This document shows positions 44,260 to 52,203 of a DNA stretch of 64,000 bases, one piece after another; position 1 is the stretch's first letter; every line of letters begins with the position of its first letter. Where the stretch lies: positions 30,360 through 94,359 of the forward strand of contig NZ_FNQK01000013.1 of the NCBI RefSeq assembly GCF_900107625.1, written 5' to 3'. The notes beneath the pieces were generated by a model. It was not told where the DNA came from and did no database searches. It saw nothing but the letters and a program-made list of their open reading frames with translations. Source of the stretch: Bizionia paragorgiae. Its GTDB lineage: Bacteria; Bacteroidota; Bacteroidia; Flavobacteriales; Flavobacteriaceae. A program made the position numbers and the translations under genes.

Positions 44260-44721
44260 TTAGCCTTTTATGCCTACATAAAAATCGACTTCTGCATTTG
44301 CTGGATTTTGAGCCGTTTCTCCAAAAATCTCAAAGTCGGCATCATAAGTTCTGTCAAGTTCCATTTCAAATATTTTCGACCATTGGTTTACTACCAAACC
44401 TTGCATTAAATCTCCTTTTGCTTTGGTTTTAGAATATGTTCCTCCATCAAATGATTTTCCGACCATTCCATTAGGCACATTATCTAAATTTTCAACTTTA
44501 CAGCCAAGAATTGCTGTGTAAGGTTTTGTGTGGTCGCTCTCGTAATCTGTGTATAATGAATAAACGGAATTGTCTATTTTGTTCGGAATTTTAGAATTTA
44601 CGTTTTCGGACATAAATCGTTGCCACAATTCGGCAATTTCTTGAGAAGCTTGTCCGTTTTCATTTGTTGTTCTTATCGCAATTCCGATAATTTTAAAAGG
44701 TTCAATTTTTACTGTTTGCAT
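44260..44721 (-). CDS. GyrI-like effector-binding protein
   Basis: Stand-alone GyrI-like (AraC effector-binding) domain of 153 residues: EPFKIIGIAIRTTNENGQASQEIAELWQRF and the C-terminal DFEIFGETAQNPANAEVDFYVGIKG are typical. The fold binds small hydrophobic ligands, and some members hydrolyse toxic compounds. The gene is translated with the WYL regulator upstream (4-base gap), which suggests a ligand-responsive unit. Confidence 0.88.
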   Translation of the reverse strand: MQTVKIEPFKIIGIAIRTTNENGQASQEIAELWQRFMSENVNSKIPNKIDNSVYSLYTDYESDHTKPYTAILGCKVENLDNVPNGMVGKSFDGGTYSKTKAKGDLMQGLVVNQWSKIFEMELDRTYDADFEIFGETAQNPANAEVDFYVGIKG

Positions 44722-44725
44722 CTTT

Positions 44726-45487
44726 TTATATTTTTTGATTTAATGCAAAGTTAGATTGACCTTGTGACAAAGGTGTGTCAAGGGTGTTTTTATATTTTGA
44801 GTTACAATTTTCGAGATATTGTTGCAAGGTTATTTTATGAGGTTCAAAATTCTTTTCCAAGATTTGTAATTTTTGAATGCAATCAAGTCTAAAAGCTCTG
44901 AAATCGTTTTTTTGTTTGCAAAATGCAATAAGCACCCAATTTTCTTGTGTGGTATAAAGTGCAAATGGTTCTATTTCTCTTTGGCTTTTTTTATTTTGTA
45001 ATGAGAGATAATCCATTCTTACCACTTGATAATTTGAAATAGTGGATTGAAGTTTTATTAGATAATTACTCGTTTTTTCGTTTTCACGATTATTACGAAC
45101 TTGAATTCTGTTTGTCAATATTTCCGTTTTTTCTTTTTGGTTGTATTTTAAAACAGATTTGATTTTGTTTACGGCACTTTCATATTGTTCGGTCAAAGAT
45201 TGGTCTTTGTTTTTGTTAATCAATTGTTCAGCCGTTATTAGTGCATTCGCCTCATCTTGGGTAAACATTACAGGCGGAATTTTATAGCCTTCCATTATTG
45301 AATAGCCTTTTCCTTCTTCAGTTACAATAGGAATTCCCGATTTTTCAAGTGTTCGGATGTCTCGATAAACCGTTCTTGTACTTACGTTGTGTTTTTCGGC
45401 AATATCCTTTGCAGTTACAATTCGTTTCGATTGTAATTGGGTTAGGATTGCTGTCAATCTTACAAGTCTCGGTTTTTCTTTGTCCAT
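44726..45487 (-). CDS. YafY-type HTH/WYL transcriptional regulator
   Basis: A protein of 253 residues. The N-terminal HTH_11 (RLTAILTQLQSKRIVTAKDIAEKHNVSTRTVYRDIRTLEKSG) is followed by a WYL domain (QREIEPFALYTTQENWVLIAFCKQ and FRAFRLDCIQKL). It heads the three-gene cassette with the GyrI-like and DUF1801 genes and is likely its autoregulator. A regulator with its targets in a single cassette is a self-contained unit. Confidence 0.9.
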   Translation of the reverse strand: MDKEKPRLVRLTAILTQLQSKRIVTAKDIAEKHNVSTRTVYRDIRTLEKSGIPIVTEEGKGYSIMEGYKIPPVMFTQDEANALITAEQLINKNKDQSLTEQYESAVNKIKSVLKYNQKEKTEILTNRIQVRNNRENEKTSNYLIKLQSTISNYQVVRMDYLSLQNKKSQREIEPFALYTTQENWVLIAFCKQKNDFRAFRLDCIQKLQILEKNFEPHKITLQQYLENCNSKYKNTLDTPLSQGQSNFALNQKI

Positions 45488-45500
45488 TCGGTTTTTTTAG

Positions 45501-45636
45501 CTTGTTGCCGTTTATGTGTAAGAATAGTGCGGTTTTGTGTGCGAGGTTTTTCCGCAGAAAAATCAAGAGCTAGCAAAAGAGCAACGACCAAACGATTTAA
45601 CTAAAATAAGCACTTTTTTTTTACACGGTGGCAAGA
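45501..45636 (-). repeat. attC-like repeat lacking both core triplets
   Basis: Same family (GTTTATGTGTAAG, TGCGAGGTTTTTCCGCAG, TTACACGGTG), but the AAC after TTGCC at one end and the TT of GGTGTTGC at the other are missing. These are the bases where strand exchange would occur, so the site is probably dead while the rest is intact. Confidence 0.7.
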
Positions 45637-45640
45637 GTAT

Positions 45641-46309
45641 TTAAAAATAATCATTATATGCTTTTATTAATTTCTCTGTTTCACTACTTTTAAATTCCTT
45701 TTTATTGATTCTTTTTACAAGTTCAGGTTTATCTTTAAAATATATGGACGATACTTTTCTAAATCTCTTTTCTTGCCCGATAATTTTAGCTCCATTAGCA
45801 ATATGTCCAAGCATAGAAGCGCAAGATTCGTCTGGTCTTCTTACAAGCAAAAAAATGTCTGCCCAAGTTCCGCTTCTGTCTACAGATTTAGATATCATTT
45901 TTCCATTATTATCTAAATAATATTTTTGAGCTAAATAATAAGAAATTATATTTTCACTGTATGATGTTGCTAAAATCCATGTTTTCTTTGCTTTATCACA
46001 ATATTTAATATTCTTTTGTTCATCAAAAGATTTCATAATGTATATCATAGCTCTTCGTTCAAACAAATATTTTATTCCATTTTCAGAAGTGTAAGTTATG
46101 CTTGAAATATCATTACTTTTTATCTTGTTAGATTTCATGTTTTTTGAGCTTTTAAACTTTATTGATTTTTGGAACACATCATTAGATGGAAGTGGCGCAA
46201 AACCAGTTTTTTCAGTTCCGTCAGTCATCACTATTTTTGCATTGTAAAAGTCCTTAGCTTGAGCTGTAATAGATAATAATAGTAATGTTAAAAAAATAAT
46301 TTTCTTCAT
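45641..46309 (-). CDS. Secreted hypothetical protein in a cassette
   Basis: Exported protein of 222 residues: MKKIIFLTLLLLSITAQAKDF is a signal peptide. The mature protein is lysine-rich and begins NAKIVMTDGTEKTGFAPLP, a beta-hairpin pattern seen in several Bacteroidota periplasmic proteins of unknown role. No catalytic motif. Its cassette 5' end is GTTGCAAGTA. Confidence 0.65.
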   Translation of the reverse strand: MKKIIFLTLLLLSITAQAKDFYNAKIVMTDGTEKTGFAPLPSNDVFQKSIKFKSSKNMKSNKIKSNDISSITYTSENGIKYLFERRAMIYIMKSFDEQKNIKYCDKAKKTWILATSYSENIISYYLAQKYYLDNNGKMISKSVDRSGTWADIFLLVRRPDESCASMLGHIANGAKIIGQEKRFRKVSSIYFKDKPELVKRINKKEFKSSETEKLIKAYNDYF

Positions 46310-46340
46310 ATTGATTATAGTTTATTCTTGGATTATATTA

Positions 46341-46497
46341 CTTGCAACGGTTTTGTGTAAGAAACGTTGCGATTTTGTATGCGAGGATTTTCCGCAGGAA
46401 AATCAGACGTTACAAATACGAAACGACCTTTGATTAAGCACTAAACCGTAATTAATATTATTATTATTATTATTATTATTATACGGTATTGTGCATT
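46341..46497 (-). repeat. attC-like repeat 4 with ATT microsatellite
   Basis: On the plus strand it starts CTTGCAACGGTTTTGTGTAAG, has the TGCGAGGATTTTCCGCAGG core, and ends ATACGGTATTGTGCATTCG. An (ATT)n tract of 8-9 units at about 46455-46481 lies between the core and the right end. The half-site ATGCACAA matches the TTGTGCGT 5' end of its cassette. Confidence 0.8.
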
Positions 46498-46507
46498 CGT
46501 TTTTGTT

Positions 46508-47026
46508 TTATTCAGGTATTCCAATTTGAATTCTTGTTTTTCCTGTTTTCTCTTCTAAATTAGAAACCAATTCATCAAATCCAACTAAATGCATATGAGC
46601 TTTGATGTTTTTATTAGAACTTTCAATTTTCATTTCTAGACTTACTTTTCCAAAAGATACTTCTCTAATTTCATTCCACCTTATTTCTTTTTGTTTTGCA
46701 AACAGTGTTGTTTCCGTAATTCCTAAATCGGTCACTTTTATATGAGAAATATATCCTTTCGCAAACATTAACAATCCAAAAATCATAGCAACTAAACTAG
46801 AAATAATAGCTAAAATTTGGTCATTTCCGTTTGCAAAGAAGAAAGCAAATATTAATAATCCAATTCCTCCGATTATTACTAAAATTCCGATTATAGGATA
46901 TAGTTTTGGTAGTTGTAAAATAATATTTCCAACTTCGTCTTTTTTAGGTTTCTTTTTTGATGCAGCTAAAAGTAAACCCATCACAAGTGTAACAACAATT
47001 ACAGGTAAAATAGTTTTTAAAATCAT
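46508..47026 (-). CDS. Hypothetical membrane protein in a cassette
   Basis: A protein of 172 residues with an N-terminal helix (ILPVIVVTLVMGLLLAAS), two closely spaced helices (YPIIGILVIIGGIGLLIFAFFFA and AIISSLVAMIFGLLMFAKGY), then a soluble C-terminal domain with a PH-like strand pattern (IKVTDLGITETTLFAKQKEIRWNEIREVSF). Function unknown; the layout resembles the protein at 48635. Confidence 0.65.
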   Translation of the reverse strand: MILKTILPVIVVTLVMGLLLAASKKKPKKDEVGNIILQLPKLYPIIGILVIIGGIGLLIFAFFFANGNDQILAIISSLVAMIFGLLMFAKGYISHIKVTDLGITETTLFAKQKEIRWNEIREVSFGKVSLEMKIESSNKNIKAHMHLVGFDELVSNLEEKTGKTRIQIGIPE

Positions 47027-47074
47027 ATGGTGGTTTTAATCTTTTTCTTATTTAAGGTTTCTGTTGCGAAATGA

Positions 47075-47213
47075 CGCACAACGGTCTTGTGTATGATTTC
47101 GTTGCGCGTTTCAGCAACTAATTTAGCAAATACAAACCGAATAGAAAATCTGCGAGGATTTTCGTAAGTAGGCGAGAACCAAGCAATGAATTATACACGG
47201 TGTTACCTGCTGG
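47075..47213 (-). repeat. attC-like repeat 5 (divergent core)
   Basis: Starts GCACAACGGTCTTGTGTATG and ends TTATACACGGTGTTACCTGC. The middle differs from most copies but keeps TGCGAGGATTTTCG and TTAGCAAATACAAA. The half-site GCAGGTAAC (minus strand) is the exact reverse complement of GTTACCTGC at the 5' end of the next cassette. Confidence 0.8.
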
Positions 47214-47217
47214 CTTT

Positions 47218-48477
47218 TTATTTGCTCATAAATTTCCCAATAATATCATTCGGCATAGTTGGTGACGAATCATCTTTTAAAAGCCCAGTTTCGGCTCGAC
47301 TAAATAATGCTTGCATAATCAGTTGTTTTTCCTCTTTTTCTACTTTAGAATCTTTTAACAGCGATAGGTAGAAATAAGTCAAAGTATGTCTTTCCTCACA
47401 ATCACGAGCCAAATGAAAAGAACTGAACATAACTTTTGTAACCGCTCTTATTGCAAATGCCATAAACGATATAAAGGTGATATAGATTATTGACCATCTA
47501 ATTGCTGCACTTTTATCTCCATTAAAGAACGATTCATAAATTTGCTCTGGTGTTGTCCAAAGCAACTTGCCTAAAGAGAAAACAACAATTAGAACAAGTC
47601 CAACTAAAACTCCTAAAGCAATCCAACCTTGTTTCTTTAATTTTTCGCCTCTTTTTGACCAGTATAAAGCAGGTTCTTCAAGCTTTAGCTTTTCTTTATA
47701 AGTATCTTCGAGTTCTTTTAATCGTTCATCAGATTTGTTGCTAAATTCTTCAAATTCTCCTTTCGTATTTATAAACCAATCAGAGTATGTTTTTTCTTTA
47801 TCTTCTTTAAATTCATCTAAAGAAGTACCAAATTCCTCATACTTCTCTGTACTGTTTTTTAGGTGTTCGACAAGTTCACTATCTAATTTTGGTAGACTAT
47901 TTTGAAAATCATTTCTTAATTTAGACAGAGATGATTTTTCTTTGTTTCTTCTTTCAGTAATTAACGTTGAGTCTTTTAATGTAAACTCATACGCTAATAA
48001 ATAACCATTAAAATTATCTTTAACAGCTATGTTTTGGTTTAGATTTCCAGTAAGATATGTATATGCTCCAATAAATGATTGGGTATGATTCTTATAGACG
48101 TCAATTAAAAATTCTGTCTCTGGGCAATCATAAGTGAAGTGAATTCCTGTATGGCTTTGAATTTGATTTTTTGGATTTCTAAAATGACTGTCTAAATTCG
48201 ACTCATTTTCTTGACTTCCGTAAGAATTTATAAAACTTATTAGTTGGTTTTCTATAAATTCAAAATGCTTTTTTGATGCAAGTAATTCATTTGGTAAGTT
48301 TTCAGATAATTTTTCCCAACCTTTGATTTGTTGACTTACAAATCGGTGTATATGTCCGAAACCTTTAAAATCAAAACTCAAATTAAGATGAGTATACCTC
48401 AAGTTGATTTCAACTGAATTGAACCATTTTGTGTTTTTTGTTTCCGATAATATTTTTCTAAATTCAGTTTGCGTCAT
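47218..48477 (-). CDS. Hypothetical coiled-coil membrane protein in a cassette
   Basis: A protein of 419 residues: a soluble N-terminal half, a charged coiled coil at about 185-275 (SLSKLRNDFQNSLPKLDSE onward to KELEDTYKEKLKLEE), then two membrane helices (GWIALGVLVGLVLIVVFSLG and WSIIYITFISFMAFAI) and a cytosolic tail. No enzymatic motif is recognised. The coiled coil plus two helices recalls membrane effectors of anti-phage systems, but this is only a resemblance. Confidence 0.7.
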   Translation of the reverse strand: MTQTEFRKILSETKNTKWFNSVEINLRYTHLNLSFDFKGFGHIHRFVSQQIKGWEKLSENLPNELLASKKHFEFIENQLISFINSYGSQENESNLDSHFRNPKNQIQSHTGIHFTYDCPETEFLIDVYKNHTQSFIGAYTYLTGNLNQNIAVKDNFNGYLLAYEFTLKDSTLITERRNKEKSSLSKLRNDFQNSLPKLDSELVEHLKNSTEKYEEFGTSLDEFKEDKEKTYSDWFINTKGEFEEFSNKSDERLKELEDTYKEKLKLEEPALYWSKRGEKLKKQGWIALGVLVGLVLIVVFSLGKLLWTTPEQIYESFFNGDKSAAIRWSIIYITFISFMAFAIRAVTKVMFSSFHLARDCEERHTLTYFYLSLLKDSKVEKEEKQLIMQALFSRAETGLLKDDSSPTMPNDIIGKFMSK

Positions 48478-48489
48478 AGTTTTTCAGCT

Positions 48490-48627
48490 TGCAGGTAACG
48501 TTTATGTATAAGAATAGTTGCGGGTTTGCGTGCGAGGATTTTCCGCAGGAAAATCAGACGTAGCAAACACAAAACTAACTTTGGTTAAGCGATAAACCGC
48601 AATTATTTTTATACGGTGTTGGCATTT
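48490..48627 (-). repeat. attC-like repeat 6
   Basis: Starts GCAGGTAACGTTTATGTATAAG, has the TGCGAGGATTTTCCGCAGG core, and ends TTATACGGTGTTGGCATT. The half-site AATGCCAAC is the reverse complement of GTTGGCATT at the 5' end of the cassette carrying 48635-49048. Confidence 0.82.
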
Positions 48628-48634
48628 CGTTGTT

Positions 48635-49048
48635 TTATTTTATCAGTTGTTTTAGATTTTTAGAATATTTATCAGACGGAATAAAGTCAATTATGTGTGA
48701 ATAGATTGGGCTTATCCATTTTTTCTTTTTGTTTGCATAAATTATAATCATATTAAAGTTTTTATTATAATTCACTTTTTCAATTTGATTCCAATAGATT
48801 TCTTTTTTTGAACCAAACTCGTTCTTAACAATCATTGATTTTTCGTTAATTATTATCCTATATTTATAATAATGTAGTGTAAGATAAAGTCCGATAGAGA
48901 AAAAGCCAATAAACATTAAAATGACACTCAAAAGTCCGCCATTATCTTTTTCTTTAAGGACAAAAAACATAACATAAACCAGCACAAAAGAAATTGAAAG
49001 ACTAAAAATTCCAAAAAAGAGAATAAATTTTCCAGGTTTTAAATCCAT
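48635..49048 (-). CDS. Small two-helix membrane protein in a cassette
   Basis: A protein of 137 residues: two membrane helices (FILFFGIFSLSISFVLVYVMFFV and LLSVILMFIGFFSIGLYLTLHYY), then a soluble domain with IIINEKSMIVKNEFGSKKEIYWNQIEKVNY, a PH-like pattern also seen in the protein at 46508. Function unknown. The cassette has 250 bases of non-coding DNA before the gene, including a copy of the ATTCCGCAA-rich repeat. Confidence 0.65.
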   Translation of the reverse strand: MDLKPGKFILFFGIFSLSISFVLVYVMFFVLKEKDNGGLLSVILMFIGFFSIGLYLTLHYYKYRIIINEKSMIVKNEFGSKKEIYWNQIEKVNYNKNFNMIIIYANKKKKWISPIYSHIIDFIPSDKYSKNLKQLIK

Positions 49049-49120
49049 TTTAATATTGTGCTTTTTGTTTTAATTAATTTCATTTTCCGATTTTCAGCGT
49101 TTGAGTAAATTCGTTCAGCG

Positions 49121-49230
49121 TTTTATTCCGCAAACTTTTTCAATTTCGATTGAGTGAGCAATTCCGCAACTTGCTAAATTCCGTATTTAATTTTGGGTTT
49201 GCTTGTCAGTTCAGTTTCCGATTCCGTAAA
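49121..49230. repeat. ATTCCGCAA-rich repeat family, copy 2
   Basis: Contains TTCCGCAAAC, TGAGTGAGCAATTCCGCAAC and TTGCTAAATTCCG, matching the copy at 41268. It lies within the 5' non-coding part of a cassette. No coding potential seen. Confidence 0.6.
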
Positions 49231-49298
49231 CGAGCTAAAAGTCAAACGTTTTGTTTTAAATTACTAATAATTGTCATTTTTAACGGTTCTACTCAATG

Positions 49299-49435
49299 AA
49301 TGCCAACGGTCTCGGCTATGAGTAGTTGCGTGGGTTAGCACTTAACTTTGCAAATAAACACCAAGCTGAAAATCCACTAGGATTTTCAGAAGTAGGCGAG
49401 TAGAAGCAATTATTTATAGCCATTGTTGCCTACAG
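49299..49435 (-). repeat. attC-like repeat 7 (divergent core)
   Basis: Starts TGCCAACGGTCTCGGCTATG and ends TATAGCCATTGTTGCCTACAG. The inner hairpin is GAAAATCC/GGATTTTC. The half-site TGTAGGCAAC is the exact 10-base reverse complement of the 5' end GTTGCCTACA of the cassette that carries 49430-50242. Confidence 0.82.
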
Positions 49436-50242
49436 TTTTTTATTTTCTTTTTTTCTTCTTTCAGCCTCTTGCTTTGCTTTTTCTTCTTCTTCCTTATCTA
49501 ACTGTTCTTTAGTAATCAATTCTTGTTTCCAAAATTCGTCAGGGTCCAATTTTGAGCCTTGACTTTTTACATAAAGACTTAAAGAAAGGTATGTTGGGTG
49601 AATGTCAGCTACCAAATCAGCTGAATCAGGGTCAAAACCTCCTGAATAACTACTAATTAAACCAAGTGCTCGCAAATAGTCCAATTCTCTGTCAACCCTA
49701 TGATAATTATTCAATCCTGTTAACTTAAATATATCATCGCAATGTATTTTTAGCTCTTCTGCAATAACTAAACCGTTTGGATAAATAATTTTCCTGCTAT
49801 TTTCAACACCATATTTTAATATTTGGGCTTGGGCTGTTGTCAATTGTTTTAGCAAGTCAATGAAAATTAAATTTTCATCATCTGTACCAGATTCTGTGCA
49901 GGAAGAGGCAAATAATCCTGCCCACATATCTTGTACTTCTTCGTTGTCAATTAATGAGCTGTTTTCTATTATTGAAAGTCCAACTCTAGGGTGCGATTTC
50001 AACTGAAATGTATCATTATTAAAATCTAATTTCCCTTGAGCTTTCTCCAACATTCTTATTACGTTGCATAACCTCCAATGTCTTACTTTGTCTTGAATTA
50101 AAAGTCCAACTTCTCCCAAAGCAGGTTTGCAAGTTAGTTGTAAAAAACCTTCTATTCCTTCTAATGATTTTTGAACTGTCTTGTCAATTGCATTTGCAAC
50201 TGGTTTTATTCCAAAAATATCTAGCCCTTTATTTTCACTCAT
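49430..50242 (-). CDS. Abi-alpha/DUF4393-like protein, first cassette of array 1
   Basis: Soluble protein of 270 residues. The arrangement of an amphipathic start, VGLSIIENSSLIDNEEVQDMWAGLFASS, and a winged-helix-like second half (QLTTAQAQILKYG and YHRVDRELDYLRALGLISSY) resembles Abi-alpha (DUF4393) proteins, some linked to abortive infection. The tail is a charged KEEEEKAKQEAERRKKEN coil. It directly follows leader L1 and would be the first-expressed cassette. Family match is moderate. Confidence 0.6.
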   Translation of the reverse strand: MSENKGLDIFGIKPVANAIDKTVQKSLEGIEGFLQLTCKPALGEVGLLIQDKVRHWRLCNVIRMLEKAQGKLDFNNDTFQLKSHPRVGLSIIENSSLIDNEEVQDMWAGLFASSCTESGTDDENLIFIDLLKQLTTAQAQILKYGVENSRKIIYPNGLVIAEELKIHCDDIFKLTGLNNYHRVDRELDYLRALGLISSYSGGFDPDSADLVADIHPTYLSLSLYVKSQGSKLDPDEFWKQELITKEQLDKEEEEKAKQEAERRKKENKKL

Positions 50243-50266
50243 TTATTGTTTTTTTAAATTGTAGGC

Positions 50267-50497
50267 AACGTGTTATATGGCATCTAATATACACTTTTTC
50301 GGGTATTATTATCAGGGCAATAGGGTATTCTGTTCTCCTTTGGAAATAATCGTCAGGCTATTTTCTTACCGAGATCACCAACCCAAACACCTATAAACTA
50401 CAGGTATCCAACATAATATATATTAAAACACATATTTTTTAATTACCAATGTGATCAATTGGAAAAATTTTAAAATAGCATGAAAATTCGGCCCAAC
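50267..50497 (-). repeat. Leader-like repeat L1
   Basis: Second copy of the 230-base sequence at 43249-43480, mostly identical. On the minus strand it ends GATGCCATATAACACG, then TTGCCTAC of the first cassette. TATATTAG within it resembles a -7 box reading into the array, so it could supply an array promoter and an attI-like site. Remnant IS DNA is the alternative. Confidence 0.7.
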
Positions 50498-51240
50498 TTC
50501 TAGAAACTATAAAAATTCCAAAATAAAATTAAACTGTAGCGGCAGGTAATAAGGTGTTCGCCAGGCACTCCATTTAGTTCCATAGTGCATATCTGTAAGC
50601 TACACCCTCATATATTCTAGCATATCAAAAAAACAGAGAACAATCTACAATTGAAATTAAACCATTACAGGGCTTGCATATAACACACATACAACCCCTG
50701 CGGCGACACGTCCTCGAGGCTGTATGTATTTGCACTATTTCACACATTACATGCCTGCCTCACCCATAGCTACTTTTTTACCCCAAACCCCAATATGGAA
50801 AGCGCTAAAAGCGCAATGTGAATTGTTTGGGGTAAAACCGCTATTTCATGTTATGCGAGCCTGCGGGTCACTTCGGGCTTAAACGGTGTCACGTTTTTTG
50901 AAAACTATAAAAGCAAACAGGCAAGTCCTAAGTAGGTCCTCCAGCAGTACAAAAAAAAGTACCGCTTCCGTCCATTGTGAGTAAGAGCTGGGTATTCCAT
51001 CTGTACCTTCCAATCGTCAGACACGCCTCTCACACCCAGCACTTACCTAAAAATTAAACACGATCAACACAAAAAACCATCAAAAAAAGCGCCACCTAGT
51101 GTAAAACATTGTCGCGAGAGCGCTCGTACCTCACGCTATCACTCACAACACCCTCGTTCATCTCGCAGTCGGCTCGCGCCTTTTAGATTACCTGCATATC
51201 AAACAATTGTAAATACGTCCAAATAATATTATATTAAAGG
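50498..51240. other. 743-bp non-coding region with structured, GC-richer DNA
   Basis: No credible ORF on either strand. The base composition is richer in G+C than its neighbours, with short dyads such as CTGCGG/CCTCGAGG and TCGCGAGAGCGCTCG. The strongest structure is the 13-bp inverted repeat at 50776-50837. The region may hold an origin, an oriT, or a non-coding RNA. Confidence 0.5.
50776..50837. repeat. 13-bp perfect inverted repeat with inner GCGC dyad
   Basis: TTTTACCCCAAAC at 50776-50788 pairs with GTTTGGGGTAAAA at 50825-50837. Inside, GCGC-TAAAA-GCGC forms a second possible stem. No T tract follows in a terminator position. Confidence 0.7.
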
Positions 51241-52203
51241 ATGATTTCAATACTAGAACAGCCACCAGCAGAAGTAATAAAAAACCTTCAACTTTTAAAA
51301 GACGATTTAGATATTAAATTACCATCTAAACAATTAGATAAAAATCTTCTAATTGCAACTTGGAATATAAGGGCCTTTGGTAATCTAACACGAAAATGGA
51401 ATTCCAATGATGACGATTCTCCTAAAAGAGATTTACATGCCATACTATGTATTGCAGAAATAATAAAACGGTTTGATGTCATAGCTATTCAAGAAGTTAA
51501 AGATAATATACGTGCTTTAAGAGATACTTTAAAAGTGTTAGGTTCAAATTGGTCACTAATATTAACCGATGTAAATAAAGGAAAAGTAGGTAATGGTGAG
51601 CGCATGGCTTATTTATTCGATACCCGTCGTGTACAACTTTCAGGTTTGGCAGGAGAGCTAGTGGTTCCAGAAGAATGGGAAGATTCAATTAACGATAATG
51701 CGCTTTCAAAACAATTTGTGAGATCACCTTATGCTGTCAGTTTTAAATCAGGTAAGCATACATTCATATTAGTTACACTACACATACTCTATGGAAAAAA
51801 TAAAAAAACACGTATTCCAGAACTAAGAGGAATTGCGAAATGGCTTAGAGATTGGGCTGGTAATATAAATGCATACCATCAAGACTTTATAGCTTTAGGT
51901 GATTTCAATATCGAGGAACGAGGAGATTTATTATCTGAAACATTTCTATCAGAAGGACTATACGTACCACCTCAATTACAAAATGAAAAGGTGACCCGTT
52001 CTATTTTCAATAAAACAAAATATTACGATCAAATAGCTTGGTTCAATAGTGAAGATAATGGTCCTAAATTATCAATGGAATTTATAAATGGTGGTAATTA
52101 CGATTTTGTAAACATCGCTTTAAAAAACCGTATGCTAACCAACAACAGTTTATCCTGGATTATCTCAGACCATTATCCACTTTGGGTAGAATTTAAAATA
52201 TAA
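51241..52203 (+). CDS. Endonuclease/exonuclease/phosphatase-family protein
   Basis: Metal-dependent phosphoesterase fold of 320 residues with ATWNIRAFG (metal-binding Asn), IAIQEVKDN (metal-binding Glu), ALGDFNIE (Asp-x-Asn), and ISDHYPLWVEF (catalytic Asp-His). No signal peptide, so probably intracellular, acting on nucleic acid or phospholipid. It is a single gene after the structured non-coding region. Defence or toxin roles are possible but unsupported. Confidence 0.9.
   Translation: MISILEQPPAEVIKNLQLLKDDLDIKLPSKQLDKNLLIATWNIRAFGNLTRKWNSNDDDSPKRDLHAILCIAEIIKRFDVIAIQEVKDNIRALRDTLKVLGSNWSLILTDVNKGKVGNGERMAYLFDTRRVQLSGLAGELVVPEEWEDSINDNALSKQFVRSPYAVSFKSGKHTFILVTLHILYGKNKKTRIPELRGIAKWLRDWAGNINAYHQDFIALGDFNIEERGDLLSETFLSEGLYVPPQLQNEKVTRSIFNKTKYYDQIAWFNSEDNGPKLSMEFINGGNYDFVNIALKNRMLTNNSLSWIISDHYPLWVEFKI

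Noticed and set aside
40374..50497. CRISPR array or CRISPR-like repeat-spacer unit
   Set aside because: Repeats are 135-160 bp palindromes separated by genes of 0.2-1.7 kb, with no short regular spacers and no cas genes.
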